A stretch of DNA of 64,000 nt from Candidatus Jordarchaeales archaeon (GTDB lineage Archaea > Asgardarchaeota > Jordiarchaeia > Jordiarchaeales > Freyrarchaeaceae): positions 168,288-232,287 of the forward strand of contig JAWAHN010000002.1 of NCBI GenBank assembly GCA_038889235.1, given 5' to 3'. Under the pieces are notes generated by a model that had not been told where the DNA came from, ran no database searches, and worked only from the letters and a program-made list of their open reading frames with translations. Below are positions 45,024 to 53,530 of this stretch, piece by piece; the first letter of the stretch is position 1, and each line of letters begins with the position of its first letter. The position numbers and the translations under genes are program-made.

Positions 45024-45827
45024 TTACTGTTTTTCTTTCTTTTGAATCACTTTGTCGAGTATGCCAAAGATTCCAAGTGCTAGGAACACGAAGGATACAA
45101 GTGTGATTATTAGCGAAACAAGGGATCTTGTCTCTATCATTAAGGATGACACTAAGAAACCCCAGATAATAAGTGTTGTGAGGTACAATGCAAAGCCTAG
45201 TGATCTGCCACTCTTGTTCGACCATGCCAGGTAGTAAAATAGGATCATCGTCGGAATACCGATCGCGCTATCGTACATGGAAAGTGTAATTAGCGGAGTG
45301 TTTGTAACCAGTATTTCCGCTGGGTCGAGAAGCAAGTTTATCATTATAGCCACTTGTTGGTTCGGACTTAAGAAGTTCGGAAAAACGGTTTTCAGAATTA
45401 TAAACCATGGATTACCCATCCCTGCCATGTATAGGTAAGATCTGACGAGAATCATCGTTAAACTATATGTCACGCTTCCATAATTGTAGTGAAGAAGTGC
45501 CACTAGCACTATTATTGCAGGAAGCAAGTATACTTGTTTAACTCCGAGCAACACGACTCCAATAGTCGTTACAAATCCCATTGCAATTAGAGCGAGAATT
45601 GCCATTGTATGAAGCAGGTCTAATGTGACAACGTCTAATACTAGCAGGATATTTGCCATCGCCATTAATACCATGAAAGTAAAGTATATGGTAAATAGCA
45701 GTGTAATTTTCTCGCGTGTCTCTAGGTATCTCCTAAAAAGTTGCACCGCGCAGGAACCTAGAATTACTGCGTGCAAAAAGTACAATATAGGTTCATACGT
45801 CCCTGTATTTAATATAGATACAGGCAT
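45024..45827 (-). CDS. Seven-transmembrane protein coupled to a roadblock-like gene
   Basis: A 267-residue membrane protein with about seven to eight hydrophobic helices and a lysine-rich cytoplasmic tail (LDKVIQKKEKQ). No transporter or enzyme family was recognised. Its ATG overlaps the stop of the upstream roadblock-like gene (TAATG), with GGAGGAT seven bases before it, so the two proteins are made from one transcript with coupled translation. The pairing suggests that the membrane protein is a receptor or anchor for a soluble regulator (inference). Confidence 0.65.
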   Translation of the reverse strand: MPVSILNTGTYEPILYFLHAVILGSCAVQLFRRYLETREKITLLFTIYFTFMVLMAMANILLVLDVVTLDLLHTMAILALIAMGFVTTIGVVLLGVKQVYLLPAIIVLVALLHYNYGSVTYSLTMILVRSYLYMAGMGNPWFIILKTVFPNFLSPNQQVAIMINLLLDPAEILVTNTPLITLSMYDSAIGIPTMILFYYLAWSNKSGRSLGFALYLTTLIIWGFLVSSLMIETRSLVSLIITLVSFVFLALGIFGILDKVIQKKEKQ

Positions 45828-46225
45828 TACCATATCCTCCTTTCTTTCTCTCTAATCTCGTCAAGTATACTTTTCTTGTCTTTTATGTACTTCTCAATGA
45901 CATAGAAATCGGATAGTACGTTTATTCTGCTTCTAAGATTTATTGAGGCAAGCCTTGAAATATGCGGATCCTGCATGATCACTATGACCCCGACTTTATC
46001 CGTCACTTTCATGAGAAATGAGTTGTTGTTGTGTATGGTGTCTCCTATATGCATGTCTCTTAAAGGAAAATTCTTATAGTATTCGAGGAGTTCGGCGGGG
46101 ATTTCCCCCCTTTCACCCCAAATCTTGTTGTTAATGTCCACTATTGCTACAGCTAAAGGTTTCCACCTTCCAATATTTGTCTCAACAAGTGAAACCAGTT
46201 TATCTGTATCAATTTCACTACTCAA
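45827..46225 (-). CDS. Roadblock/profilin-like fold regulator
   Basis: A 132-residue soluble protein with an N-terminal helix, then strands LAVAIVDINNKIWGERG and SFLMKVTDKVGVIVIMQD, a helix SRLASINLRSRINVLSDF, and a charged C-terminal helix. This order resembles roadblock/longin-type signalling domains, but similarity to classical roadblock proteins is weak. The TTG start follows GGAGG by about seven bases. A TATA-like box (GTTATATACAT, near 46246-46256 on the minus strand) precedes it. Confidence 0.5.
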   Translation of the reverse strand: MSSEIDTDKLVSLVETNIGRWKPLAVAIVDINNKIWGERGEIPAELLEYYKNFPLRDMHIGDTIHNNNSFLMKVTDKVGVIVIMQDPHISRLASINLRSRINVLSDFYVIEKYIKDKKSILDEIREKERRIW

Positions 46226-46397
46226 CCAAATCCCTCCAAGACAACTGATGTATATAACTTTTTCATATATTTCTTTTCTAAAAATCTCCTTACTTTCTTT
46301 TCCTTAAAAGTTCTTAAAAATTCAAAGTCTACATGTAAATGTTTAGTTTAAGCGTATTATTTTGTTGCTGTGAGGAGCGAAATTTTCATTTTTTCAA

Positions 46398-46416
46398 GAG
46401 AAGCTTGTAGCTTCTC
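46398..46416. repeat. Perfect 8-bp inverted repeat upstream of valS
   Basis: GAGAAGCT-TGT-AGCTTCTC is a perfect hairpin-forming or operator-like palindrome about 85 bases before the valS start and just upstream of a TTTAAAG promoter-like stretch. It may be a regulatory site for valS or for the divergent roadblock-like/7TM pair. Confidence 0.4.
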
Positions 46417-46501
46417 CTAGGTTTCTGTTTTAGAAAAACTTTAAAGCTTGCGTCTCTTCTTTTCCCTGTAAGTCATTCTTGGAGTTTTCCGGGGGACTAG
46501 C

Positions 46502-48958
46502 ATGCCTAGCAAAATTAAGGAGCCTCGTTGGGATGTTTCTAAGGAGTCTGAAATATGGGAGCTTTGGCAAAAAGAGAGGATATATCGCTTTGACGAGAAA
46601 AGTGAAAAGCCTGTTTTCACGATAGATAATCCTCCTCCTTATGTGAGCGGTAGGTGGCATATGGGTGGCGCTGTTCACTATGCTTCAATAGATTTTATAG
46701 CCCGCTTTTTACGCATGAAAGGCTTCGAAGTACTTTATAAGTTCGGCCTTGACAGGAATGGTCTCCCGGTTGAGGTTAGCGTGGAGAAAGAGTATGGAAT
46801 AAAGATGACTGCAACTCCCAGAGAGGCGTTTATAACCAAGTGTAAGGAGTATCTCGACAAAGTTGGAAGCGATATTCTAAACATTTGCAAGCTTATGGGC
46901 TTTTCCAACAACTCTTTCGAGTGGGATGAAATATACAAAACAGACCAAGACGAGTACAGAGCCCTTACGCAGGCAACCTTCATTGAGTTGTGGAAAAAGG
47001 GTTACATTTACGAAGATGAACGCCCCGTGAGTTGGTGCGTGGACTGCCAGACCGTTATAGCTGAAGCTGAGGTCGAGAGACAGGAGGAAGAAACGAGCCT
47101 ATATTATGTTAAGTTTAAAGTCAAGGAGACTGGAGAAGACCTAGTCATAGCAACGACTAGGCCTGAGCTGATATGTGCATGCGGCGCAGTTATAGTCAAC
47201 CCCAATGATGAACGCTACAAGAAACTTCATGGCCTAACTGCAGTTACGCCTATTTACGGGAAAGAGGTTCCCATAATCCCCCACCCAGCAGCCAAGCCGG
47301 AATATGGGACGGGCGCGGTCATGGTTTGTTCTTACGGAGATGTGGTCGACCTCAGACTTTTTAGGGAACTGTCCCTCACCCCGACTTTCGCGATAAACAA
47401 GGATGGAGTGATGACTGAAGCCGCCGGAAAGTACACTGGACTAAAAGTGGTTGAAGCTAGGAAAGCGATAGTCGAAGACCTGAAGCGCATGGGCCTACTA
47501 GTTAAATCAGAAAGGATAATTCACAGCCAACCAATATGCTGGAGAAGCAAGACTCCAATAGAATATGTTCCTATGAAAGAATACTACTTGAAAATGCTTG
47601 ATTTCATCCCTCGTCTTAAAGAAATTGCTGAGGAAGTTGAATGGCACCCTCCATCAGCTAAACAGCTGTGGCTTAACTGGCTTAACTCTCTTACCATGGA
47701 CTGGCCTATTTCGAGGAGACGTTACTACGGTACAGAGATACCTATATGGTATTGCAAGAAGTGCGGTGCACCGAATCTCCCAGAGCCAGGAAAATATTAC
47801 AAGCCTTGGAAGGAGAAACCTCCATTCGAAAAGTGTGGCAAGTGCGGCGCCTCGGAGGGCTTCATAGGTGAAGAAAGAACATTCGACACTTGGGTTGACT
47901 CGTCGATTTCACCGCTGTTCATCTCTCTATACCCGGGAAATGTTAAGGAAAAGAGCGAGCCATTCTATAGAAAGGTGTCTTCTCGTCCTTACCTCTGTGA
48001 CCTTCGCCCGCAAGGTAAAGATATCGTAGGAACATGGTTGAATTACACCATGCTGAGAATTCTGCAGCTTCTGGACAAACCGGCGTTTAAACACGTTTGG
48101 ATAAGTGGGCACGTCGTCGACAAAGATGGACGGAAAATGTCCAAGAGTCTCGGGAATATAATTTACCCTGAACCAGTCGTAGCGAAATACGGTGCTGATG
48201 CGGTCAGGCTCTACGCCTGCATGGCCGCATCCCTGGGCGACGACATCCGTTTTGACGAATCCAAGGTTGCTGGCATCTCCCGCTTCCTACAAAAGCTGTG
48301 GAATATAGCCCGCTTTATATCGAACTTCCCAGAACCCACTGAAGGTTTCACTCTAACTGAAACAGACCGCTGGATCCTTTCAGAGCTTAACAAGTTGATT
48401 AAAGAAGTCGATGAAAGCTACTCCTCTTTTGACTTCCACCCTGGCGCAGTCGCACTATACAACTTCATATGGAATGTTTTCGCTAGTCACTACATTGAAA
48501 TGGTAAAAGCACGTGCCTATAACAGAAACGGAACATTCAGCGAAGGCGAGCAAAAAGCAGCCCACTGGACATTGCACTTCTGCCTAAAAACAATACTCAA
48601 ACTCTTGGCCCCAATAACACCCTTCATAACAGATGCCATTTGGAGACAGCTATACGGCAAGGAAAGTATACACAAGGAAAAATTCCCGGAGGCAGACCAA
48701 TCAATGATTCTAGAGAAAGACTACACGAAGCTGATCCTGGAAACAAACTCCGCTATCTGGAAAGCTAAGAAGAAGGCAGGTCTCTCACTTAAACTTCCGA
48801 TAAAAGCAGCAATATTGCCGAAAGAATTAGAAGCACTTGCCATGGACCTGCGTGAAATGCACTGTATAGAAGAACTCACATTCTCAGACCAAGCTGAAGC
48901 ACCTGGTTTCGAGGAGTTCCAAGCAGGAGGGAAAAAGATCTTTGTTGCAATAAAGTAG
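46502..48958 (+). CDS. valS: Valyl-tRNA synthetase
   Basis: An 818-residue class Ia synthetase. The HIGH region is PPPYVSGRWHMGGAVHYAS (HMGG in the HIGH position), the editing (CP1) domain has LVIATTRPELICACGAV, the zinc motifs are CKKCGA and CGKCGA, the GTWLNYTMLRI segment lies in the active site, and KMSKS is intact in DGRKMSKSLGN. The anticodon domain follows from about residue 600. This form is shorter than many ValRS proteins and lacks the long C-terminal coiled coil, which is common in archaea. Confidence 0.93.
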   Translation: MPSKIKEPRWDVSKESEIWELWQKERIYRFDEKSEKPVFTIDNPPPYVSGRWHMGGAVHYASIDFIARFLRMKGFEVLYKFGLDRNGLPVEVSVEKEYGIKMTATPREAFITKCKEYLDKVGSDILNICKLMGFSNNSFEWDEIYKTDQDEYRALTQATFIELWKKGYIYEDERPVSWCVDCQTVIAEAEVERQEEETSLYYVKFKVKETGEDLVIATTRPELICACGAVIVNPNDERYKKLHGLTAVTPIYGKEVPIIPHPAAKPEYGTGAVMVCSYGDVVDLRLFRELSLTPTFAINKDGVMTEAAGKYTGLKVVEARKAIVEDLKRMGLLVKSERIIHSQPICWRSKTPIEYVPMKEYYLKMLDFIPRLKEIAEEVEWHPPSAKQLWLNWLNSLTMDWPISRRRYYGTEIPIWYCKKCGAPNLPEPGKYYKPWKEKPPFEKCGKCGASEGFIGEERTFDTWVDSSISPLFISLYPGNVKEKSEPFYRKVSSRPYLCDLRPQGKDIVGTWLNYTMLRILQLLDKPAFKHVWISGHVVDKDGRKMSKSLGNIIYPEPVVAKYGADAVRLYACMAASLGDDIRFDESKVAGISRFLQKLWNIARFISNFPEPTEGFTLTETDRWILSELNKLIKEVDESYSSFDFHPGAVALYNFIWNVFASHYIEMVKARAYNRNGTFSEGEQKAAHWTLHFCLKTILKLLAPITPFITDAIWRQLYGKESIHKEKFPEADQSMILEKDYTKLILETNSAIWKAKKKAGLSLKLPIKAAILPKELEALAMDLREMHCIEELTFSDQAEAPGFEEFQAGGKKIFVAIK

Positions 48959-48982
48959 CAAGGACAACGCTGGAGACCGTTT

Positions 48983-50245
48983 TTAATATCTTAAAATTGC
49001 AGCGACACCCTTGAAGGCTTGTATTAACTGCTGTCCTTCCTCGGTCTCAGTAGATATTACTTCAACCCTAGCTCCCGTCTGCTCACCCAGCTCTCCCAGC
49101 TCTTCTATTATATCTTTCACTTCCTTCACAGCTAGAAGCGAACTGTTACACTGCGGACAGTTTCTCTGCGCAACTTCACTCTGAATCCACGACAGTTCAC
49201 TTCTCCTAGCCGTCCTCACTTCTTCGTAGTTGCAACTTGGACAGCTGATCGTCACTTTGACAACGTCCAATCCCTCTGAAATCAAGAGAGTGTCTACCCT
49301 ACCTTGTATTAACGCCTCTCTAACCTCTTGCTCACCGTAAGTAACCTTGCTGTCGTCTTTAGCCAAAATCTCGAGAAATTTTTGCACAAGCCGCTTCTCC
49401 TCAGTGTATCTCAAATTGGTGAGAAGGGCTTCAGCCTTCCATATAACATCTCTGATTCCAGGCTCCCCGGTGTAGCCTGTATCAACCACACCTATAACTT
49501 TCTGTTTAAGACGGTAATCTAAGTAGTCGCCGTCAACAAACTTCTCTTTCGACGGTCCCGGTCCTCCTATCACGATTCCCTTCAAATCAGGAATAGAGAG
49601 AAAAACGTTGTTCGCGTGCTCCCCGATTCTCTTAAAGAATTCATGCCCTGCCTGCTCTATGAGTCGCTCAAACCTACGCTGAGACTGTCCTCCCGCTGTA
49701 TGCTTTCCGGGGATACCCGACGTAAGCTTCTTGTGAATTTCAAGACGAGTACCCCTAACAGTAGCGATGTGCGCCTCAGACTTATCCAAAACTATTATAC
49801 CGTAAGTATCCTTTTCCTCGAGCATTTCCTTTAATGGGTCTAAGAAGAACTTGTTGTCACAATGATACTTGTAAATCCTTATAGGTTCAGGTGGTACAAC
49901 CATCCAGAACTCAAGCTTCTCCGTACCTTGCCCGCTAGTTGGTATCGCACCACTAAATATCACGAGGCCGTTCGGGGGCGGGCGCGAAAAATACTTCAAC
50001 TTAGAAATTATGCTTCTAAGCGCCTCCATGACGTTCTTGCGCGTCCCCTTAGACTTAATGTTGGCCGCTGTACTGTACTCCTCTCTAAGGTTATTCATCA
50101 CGTCACTTATATTCCGGTCTGGCGGAATATAGAGGCTGATTAACTCTGTGTGCTGGCCTTTTTTCGCCTCCAGCTCCTCTATGAGCTTACGCAGTTTGTA
50201 CTTTTCAAAGGATGTCCTCTCTTTAACTTCTACTTCCTCACTCAT
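48983..50245 (-). CDS. prf1: Peptide chain release factor aRF1
   Basis: A 420-residue archaeal/eukaryal class 1 release factor that reads all three stop codons. NIKS is present in TAANIKSKGTRKNV, the peptidyl-hydrolysis GGQ in KHTAGGQSQRRFER, and the domain 3 mini-domain keeps two Cys pairs, CPSC and CPQC. I place the start at the ATG six codons into the longest frame because GAGGTG lies eight bases upstream. Confidence 0.97.
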   Translation of the reverse strand: MSEEVEVKERTSFEKYKLRKLIEELEAKKGQHTELISLYIPPDRNISDVMNNLREEYSTAANIKSKGTRKNVMEALRSIISKLKYFSRPPPNGLVIFSGAIPTSGQGTEKLEFWMVVPPEPIRIYKYHCDNKFFLDPLKEMLEEKDTYGIIVLDKSEAHIATVRGTRLEIHKKLTSGIPGKHTAGGQSQRRFERLIEQAGHEFFKRIGEHANNVFLSIPDLKGIVIGGPGPSKEKFVDGDYLDYRLKQKVIGVVDTGYTGEPGIRDVIWKAEALLTNLRYTEEKRLVQKFLEILAKDDSKVTYGEQEVREALIQGRVDTLLISEGLDVVKVTISCPSCNYEEVRTARRSELSWIQSEVAQRNCPQCNSSLLAVKEVKDIIEELGELGEQTGARVEVISTETEEGQQLIQAFKGVAAILRY

Positions 50246-50292
50246 GACATGCACACCTCTCAAACTATGAACCTAACAGTCCCATTTAGCAG

Positions 50293-50730
50293 TCAAGTGT
50301 TTCTCCCAGCATTAGGAGAAACACACTTTCCCAGTACTTTCAGCAGTTTCTCCTCAACTGTGTCGGGAGTGTACTCAATTTTGACTATGTTGGGATTTCC
50401 GAGCACCAAAGCTGAAACACCTTTCCTAGCTTCCGGCAGATATAAACATATGACAGGCTTACCCCTGTCAAGTGCCGACTGAATTTCAACACCAACTCCT
50501 ATAGATGGCGTGGAAACTTCGGCTACTAGTACATCACATTCATTAATGAGCTTCATATCTCTTTCGAATATTTCCTCGTCGCTTAACCCCTCCTCAGCTC
50601 TCCCACTTTCATCTACCACGTGAGGAGTAATCACTTTGCAACCCATCCGCTCTAAAACGAAAAATATTTTCCTATAAATTTCACCGCTTTTCCGCTCGCC
50701 TCTCATCGGAGCTGCGAAGTAAACTTTCAA
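50293..50730 (-). CDS. Nucleoside 2-deoxyribosyltransferase-like / DNPH1-like hydrolase
   Basis: A 145-residue protein of the nucleoside deoxyribosyltransferase superfamily. It shows the N-terminal VYFAAPMRG, the catalytic-type FERDMKLINECDVLVAEVSTPSIGVGVE given in parts, and ALDRGKPVICLY. Small single-domain members of this length are 2'-deoxynucleoside 5'-phosphate N-hydrolases that clean the nucleotide pool. It is followed by a flavin reductase gene on the same strand, 12 bases away from its start. Confidence 0.82.
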   Translation of the reverse strand: MKVYFAAPMRGERKSGEIYRKIFFVLERMGCKVITPHVVDESGRAEEGLSDEEIFERDMKLINECDVLVAEVSTPSIGVGVEIQSALDRGKPVICLYLPEARKGVSALVLGNPNIVKIEYTPDTVEEKLLKVLGKCVSPNAGRNT

Positions 50731-50742
50731 GAAAGATCCCGC

Positions 50743-51249
50743 CTATAGTGGAGTGGTAAATTTATCTCCTCCAAGGTGCAAGAGGATCTCCTTTCTCCTA
50801 GCACTGAAGTCCTCTTCAGCATAAGCTTCAAGAACTCTACCTATGAAGACCATGTGGTCTCCTGCTTCAACCGTTTTCTCAACCTTGCACTCGAGGTGGG
50901 CGATGCACTCAGCTATTATCGGTGCCCGCACTCTTCTGGCAGGAGCAGCGGTCAACCCTGTTTCGCTAAACTTGTCGACGTCTCTTCCAGATATGGTTCC
51001 ACAGAAGAGTACCTCTTTGACAAGTTTAGACGGTGGAACGTTAACCACGAACTCGCCGCTCTCCTTAATCATCCTGTATGACTCCCTCTGGAAGCCTATA
51101 CTGACGGCAACCATTGGGGGGTTAAAGCTGACAGGCATAGACCAGGCAAGAGTAATTATGTTTCTCTTACCCTTCGAGTCTATGCAGCTGACCAGCACAA
51201 CCGGCCTCGGGTAAAGTAGAAGGTAAGCGTTCGATACACTAACTTTCAA
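50743..51249 (-). CDS. Flavin reductase-like (split-barrel FMN) protein
   Basis: A 168-residue flavin-reductase-domain protein. PRPVVLVSCIDSKGKRNIITLAWSMPVSFNPPMVAVSIG, in parts, is the FMN-binding core, followed by SGEFVVNVP and FCGTISGRDVDKF. These proteins bind FMN and reduce flavin or act with partner oxygen/iron enzymes. I prefer the TTG at 51249, five bases after GGTGAT, over another TTG two codons earlier. It lies between TyrRS and the nucleotide hydrolase on the same strand. Confidence 0.88.
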   Translation of the reverse strand: MKVSVSNAYLLLYPRPVVLVSCIDSKGKRNIITLAWSMPVSFNPPMVAVSIGFQRESYRMIKESGEFVVNVPPSKLVKEVLFCGTISGRDVDKFSETGLTAAPARRVRAPIIAECIAHLECKVEKTVEAGDHMVFIGRVLEAYAEEDFSARRKEILLHLGGDKFTTPL

Positions 51250-51265
51250 AGGCAATCACCAACCG

Positions 51266-52345
51266 CTACCTGGTTATCTCGGCGCTTTTGACTCTTTCAT
51301 AAAGTTCCCTCGCCTTTTTATCCTCCTCGAAGTGTCTCCTTATCGGACTTATTATCTCGTCAAGATACCTCGCAACTGCCTCCTTAAGGTCTAAGGGGTG
51401 TATCTCTCCTTTAACATATGCCTCTTTCAGCTCACTGTATGAAGTAAACGTTAGCGCCTCCTTCCCTTTCCTCTCGACAGTTACCTCCTTAAATTTCTCG
51501 AAGATTATCTTCTCCATTAGATCCATGACAGGATTCCCTTCAACCACTTTTGGAGGGCAGAAAGCGTTGCGGATTTTCCTCCATATTTCCTCTCTTGAAT
51601 CATGGATGAATATAGCTGACTCTGGCACGCTTTTACTCATCTTGGAGCTTATCATGAAGTCTATTTTCTCGTCCTCGTCAAACCCTTCTCTCGCTCCTGG
51701 TTTAAGCCCCAAAAGAAGCGGGTGGTGGACCGCTATAGGCTTACGCATTCCTAGTATTGGAGCAATTTCCCTGGCAAGCATGTTAACTTTCCGCTGGTCT
51801 ATGCCGAGCTGGCATATGTCCACTTCAAGCTGGAATATGTCAGCGCATTGCATTACGGGGTAGAACAGGAATGCTGTCGGGTTTGAAACACTCTCCTTTC
51901 TACCAGCGATAGTGAGAGCCCTCATCGTCCTGCTCACAGTCACATTCTTCGCAATTGTTATGACTTTCCTCCAGTACTCTGGATCGTCAAAGTGATCCTT
52001 GTGCCAGACAATCTCCACCTTGCTTAAGTCCACTCCCGCCGCCTTCCAAACCTCTACAAAGTACCTTCCAGCGTCCCTTATCTTCTCAATGTCCCCTCCA
52101 AGTTTATTATTGATCCAAGCGAAGCTATCCGCCAGCAATATCTTGAACCTTATGCCTGCCTTCATGAGCTTCTCGAGTATTATGGGTCTGTAGACTGCAA
52201 CTGGAAGGTGGGCGAGCCCTGAAGGCTCAAACCCGTCGTACGCCACGGGTTTATCATTGACTTCGAAGAGCTCCCTCAGCTCTTTTTCGGTCACTATCTC
52301 GACGCTACAACTCTTAACCAGCTGTACCTTCTCTTCAACGTCCAT
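51266..52345 (-). CDS. tyrS: Tyrosyl-tRNA synthetase, eukaryote-like type
   Basis: A 359-residue class Ic synthetase. The first signature region reads YDGFEPSGLAHLPVAVYRP, where HLPV stands in place of the HIGH-type motif. The tyrosine/adenylate loop has CQLGIDQRKVNMLARE and the second signature is SSKMSKS. The C-terminal IRNAFCPPKVVEGNPVMDL resembles eukaryotic TyrRS. Length and motifs show a complete enzyme. A GGGGGAAC precedes the ATG. Confidence 0.92.
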   Translation of the reverse strand: MDVEEKVQLVKSCSVEIVTEKELRELFEVNDKPVAYDGFEPSGLAHLPVAVYRPIILEKLMKAGIRFKILLADSFAWINNKLGGDIEKIRDAGRYFVEVWKAAGVDLSKVEIVWHKDHFDDPEYWRKVITIAKNVTVSRTMRALTIAGRKESVSNPTAFLFYPVMQCADIFQLEVDICQLGIDQRKVNMLAREIAPILGMRKPIAVHHPLLLGLKPGAREGFDEDEKIDFMISSKMSKSVPESAIFIHDSREEIWRKIRNAFCPPKVVEGNPVMDLMEKIIFEKFKEVTVERKGKEALTFTSYSELKEAYVKGEIHPLDLKEAVARYLDEIISPIRRHFEEDKKARELYERVKSAEITR

Positions 52346-52459
52346 ACATGTTCCCCCAAATGAAGGTAACGTTTCAAGAATAACACTTTTACTGATACTT
52401 TTATTTACCGATACTTTTAAACTAGGTGAAAAACATGAGACGGGTTTCAGGTGGTTTAA

Positions 52460-53530
52460 ATGAACTACTGGTGGGACTTAATAACTACACACTACGTTCA
52501 AGGCTCTTTTTGGACTCCGTGGGGTTTCATGAAGCTTCCGTCATTGCTTGACGGCATAATGCAGGTGATCTCTCAACTCGGAGAAGAAGCAGTGTGGATA
52601 CTAGTAGTTTCACTGCTCTTTTGGGTTGGATACAAGAGGGAAAGTCTCTACCTAGGCTCCCTAATATTTGTCAATGCGGTGATAAATCTGTGGTTGAAGT
52701 ATACCATTTACAGGATGAGACCAACATGGTATGAAGCATTTATCTTTCACGATTCTTCTGGTCCATCGATGCCTAGCGGCCACGCTCAGCTAACGGCGGC
52801 GGCAAGCTTTTACACAGCTAGAACAGTTTCCAGGAAGCTTAAGGCAATGAACAAGGCAGCCGAGAAAGGCACCATCATGACAAAGAATGGCGTCATTTTG
52901 TATTTCTTAGCGCTAATTTTGACCATCTTAGTATCACTAAGCAGAGTGTACCTAGGTGTGCACTGGCCGACCGACGTGATAGCTGGAAGCATCATGGGAT
53001 TTACCGTATTCGCGTTTTACTCCGCGCTTGCCGAGCGCGTCTGGCGCGCTGTGAAACCTCGCCTTCCGACAAGCATGCTGTCAAAGTGTGTTGCAGTAGT
53101 GTTGCTTGGTGTTGCTATAGGAGTTTTGACGCCCCCATCATGGGAGGTGGGGTGGCGTGCTGGCGGCTTCCTAGCAGGCCTATTCGTAGGCGCGGCACTA
53201 GAAGCAGAAACTGTAAAGCTCAGTGAACCTAAAACATTGAGGTACGCCTGCGTGAGGGTGATAGTTGGCCTCCTGGCCCTTTCTTTGCTCGCTTTTGTAG
53301 CAGATGAAATCTATTCCGGGATAACCGCCCCCATTGACCTAACGGAGCTGCTATTAGGTTTCTTCATAATCCCGAGCCAGCTCCTACCCTGGACTAGCTT
53401 GATAGCGATAGTCCTTCTGGAACCCTTCATGCACCCCTTTTTCGGCGCCGTTCAGTTCCCCCTCTACGCTTTAATAGGGTTATGGATCAGCTTAGCAGCA
53501 CCCTATGTTTTCAAAGTCCTCCGACTTTGA
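52460..53530 (+). CDS. PAP2-family membrane phosphatase
   Basis: A 356-residue integral membrane phosphatase. The three PAP2 active-site motifs are visible: KYTIYRMRP, PSGH in PSMPSGHAQLT, and SRVYLGVHWPTD. Around eight membrane segments are present, with a C-terminal four-helix extension of unknown role. It probably removes phosphate from a lipid or polyprenyl (di)phosphate. AGGTGG precedes the ATG. Its 3' end overlaps the convergent acyl-CoA synthetase gene by 20 bases. Confidence 0.92.
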   Translation: MNYWWDLITTHYVQGSFWTPWGFMKLPSLLDGIMQVISQLGEEAVWILVVSLLFWVGYKRESLYLGSLIFVNAVINLWLKYTIYRMRPTWYEAFIFHDSSGPSMPSGHAQLTAAASFYTARTVSRKLKAMNKAAEKGTIMTKNGVILYFLALILTILVSLSRVYLGVHWPTDVIAGSIMGFTVFAFYSALAERVWRAVKPRLPTSMLSKCVAVVLLGVAIGVLTPPSWEVGWRAGGFLAGLFVGAALEAETVKLSEPKTLRYACVRVIVGLLALSLLAFVADEIYSGITAPIDLTELLLGFFIIPSQLLPWTSLIAIVLLEPFMHPFFGAVQFPLYALIGLWISLAAPYVFKVLRL

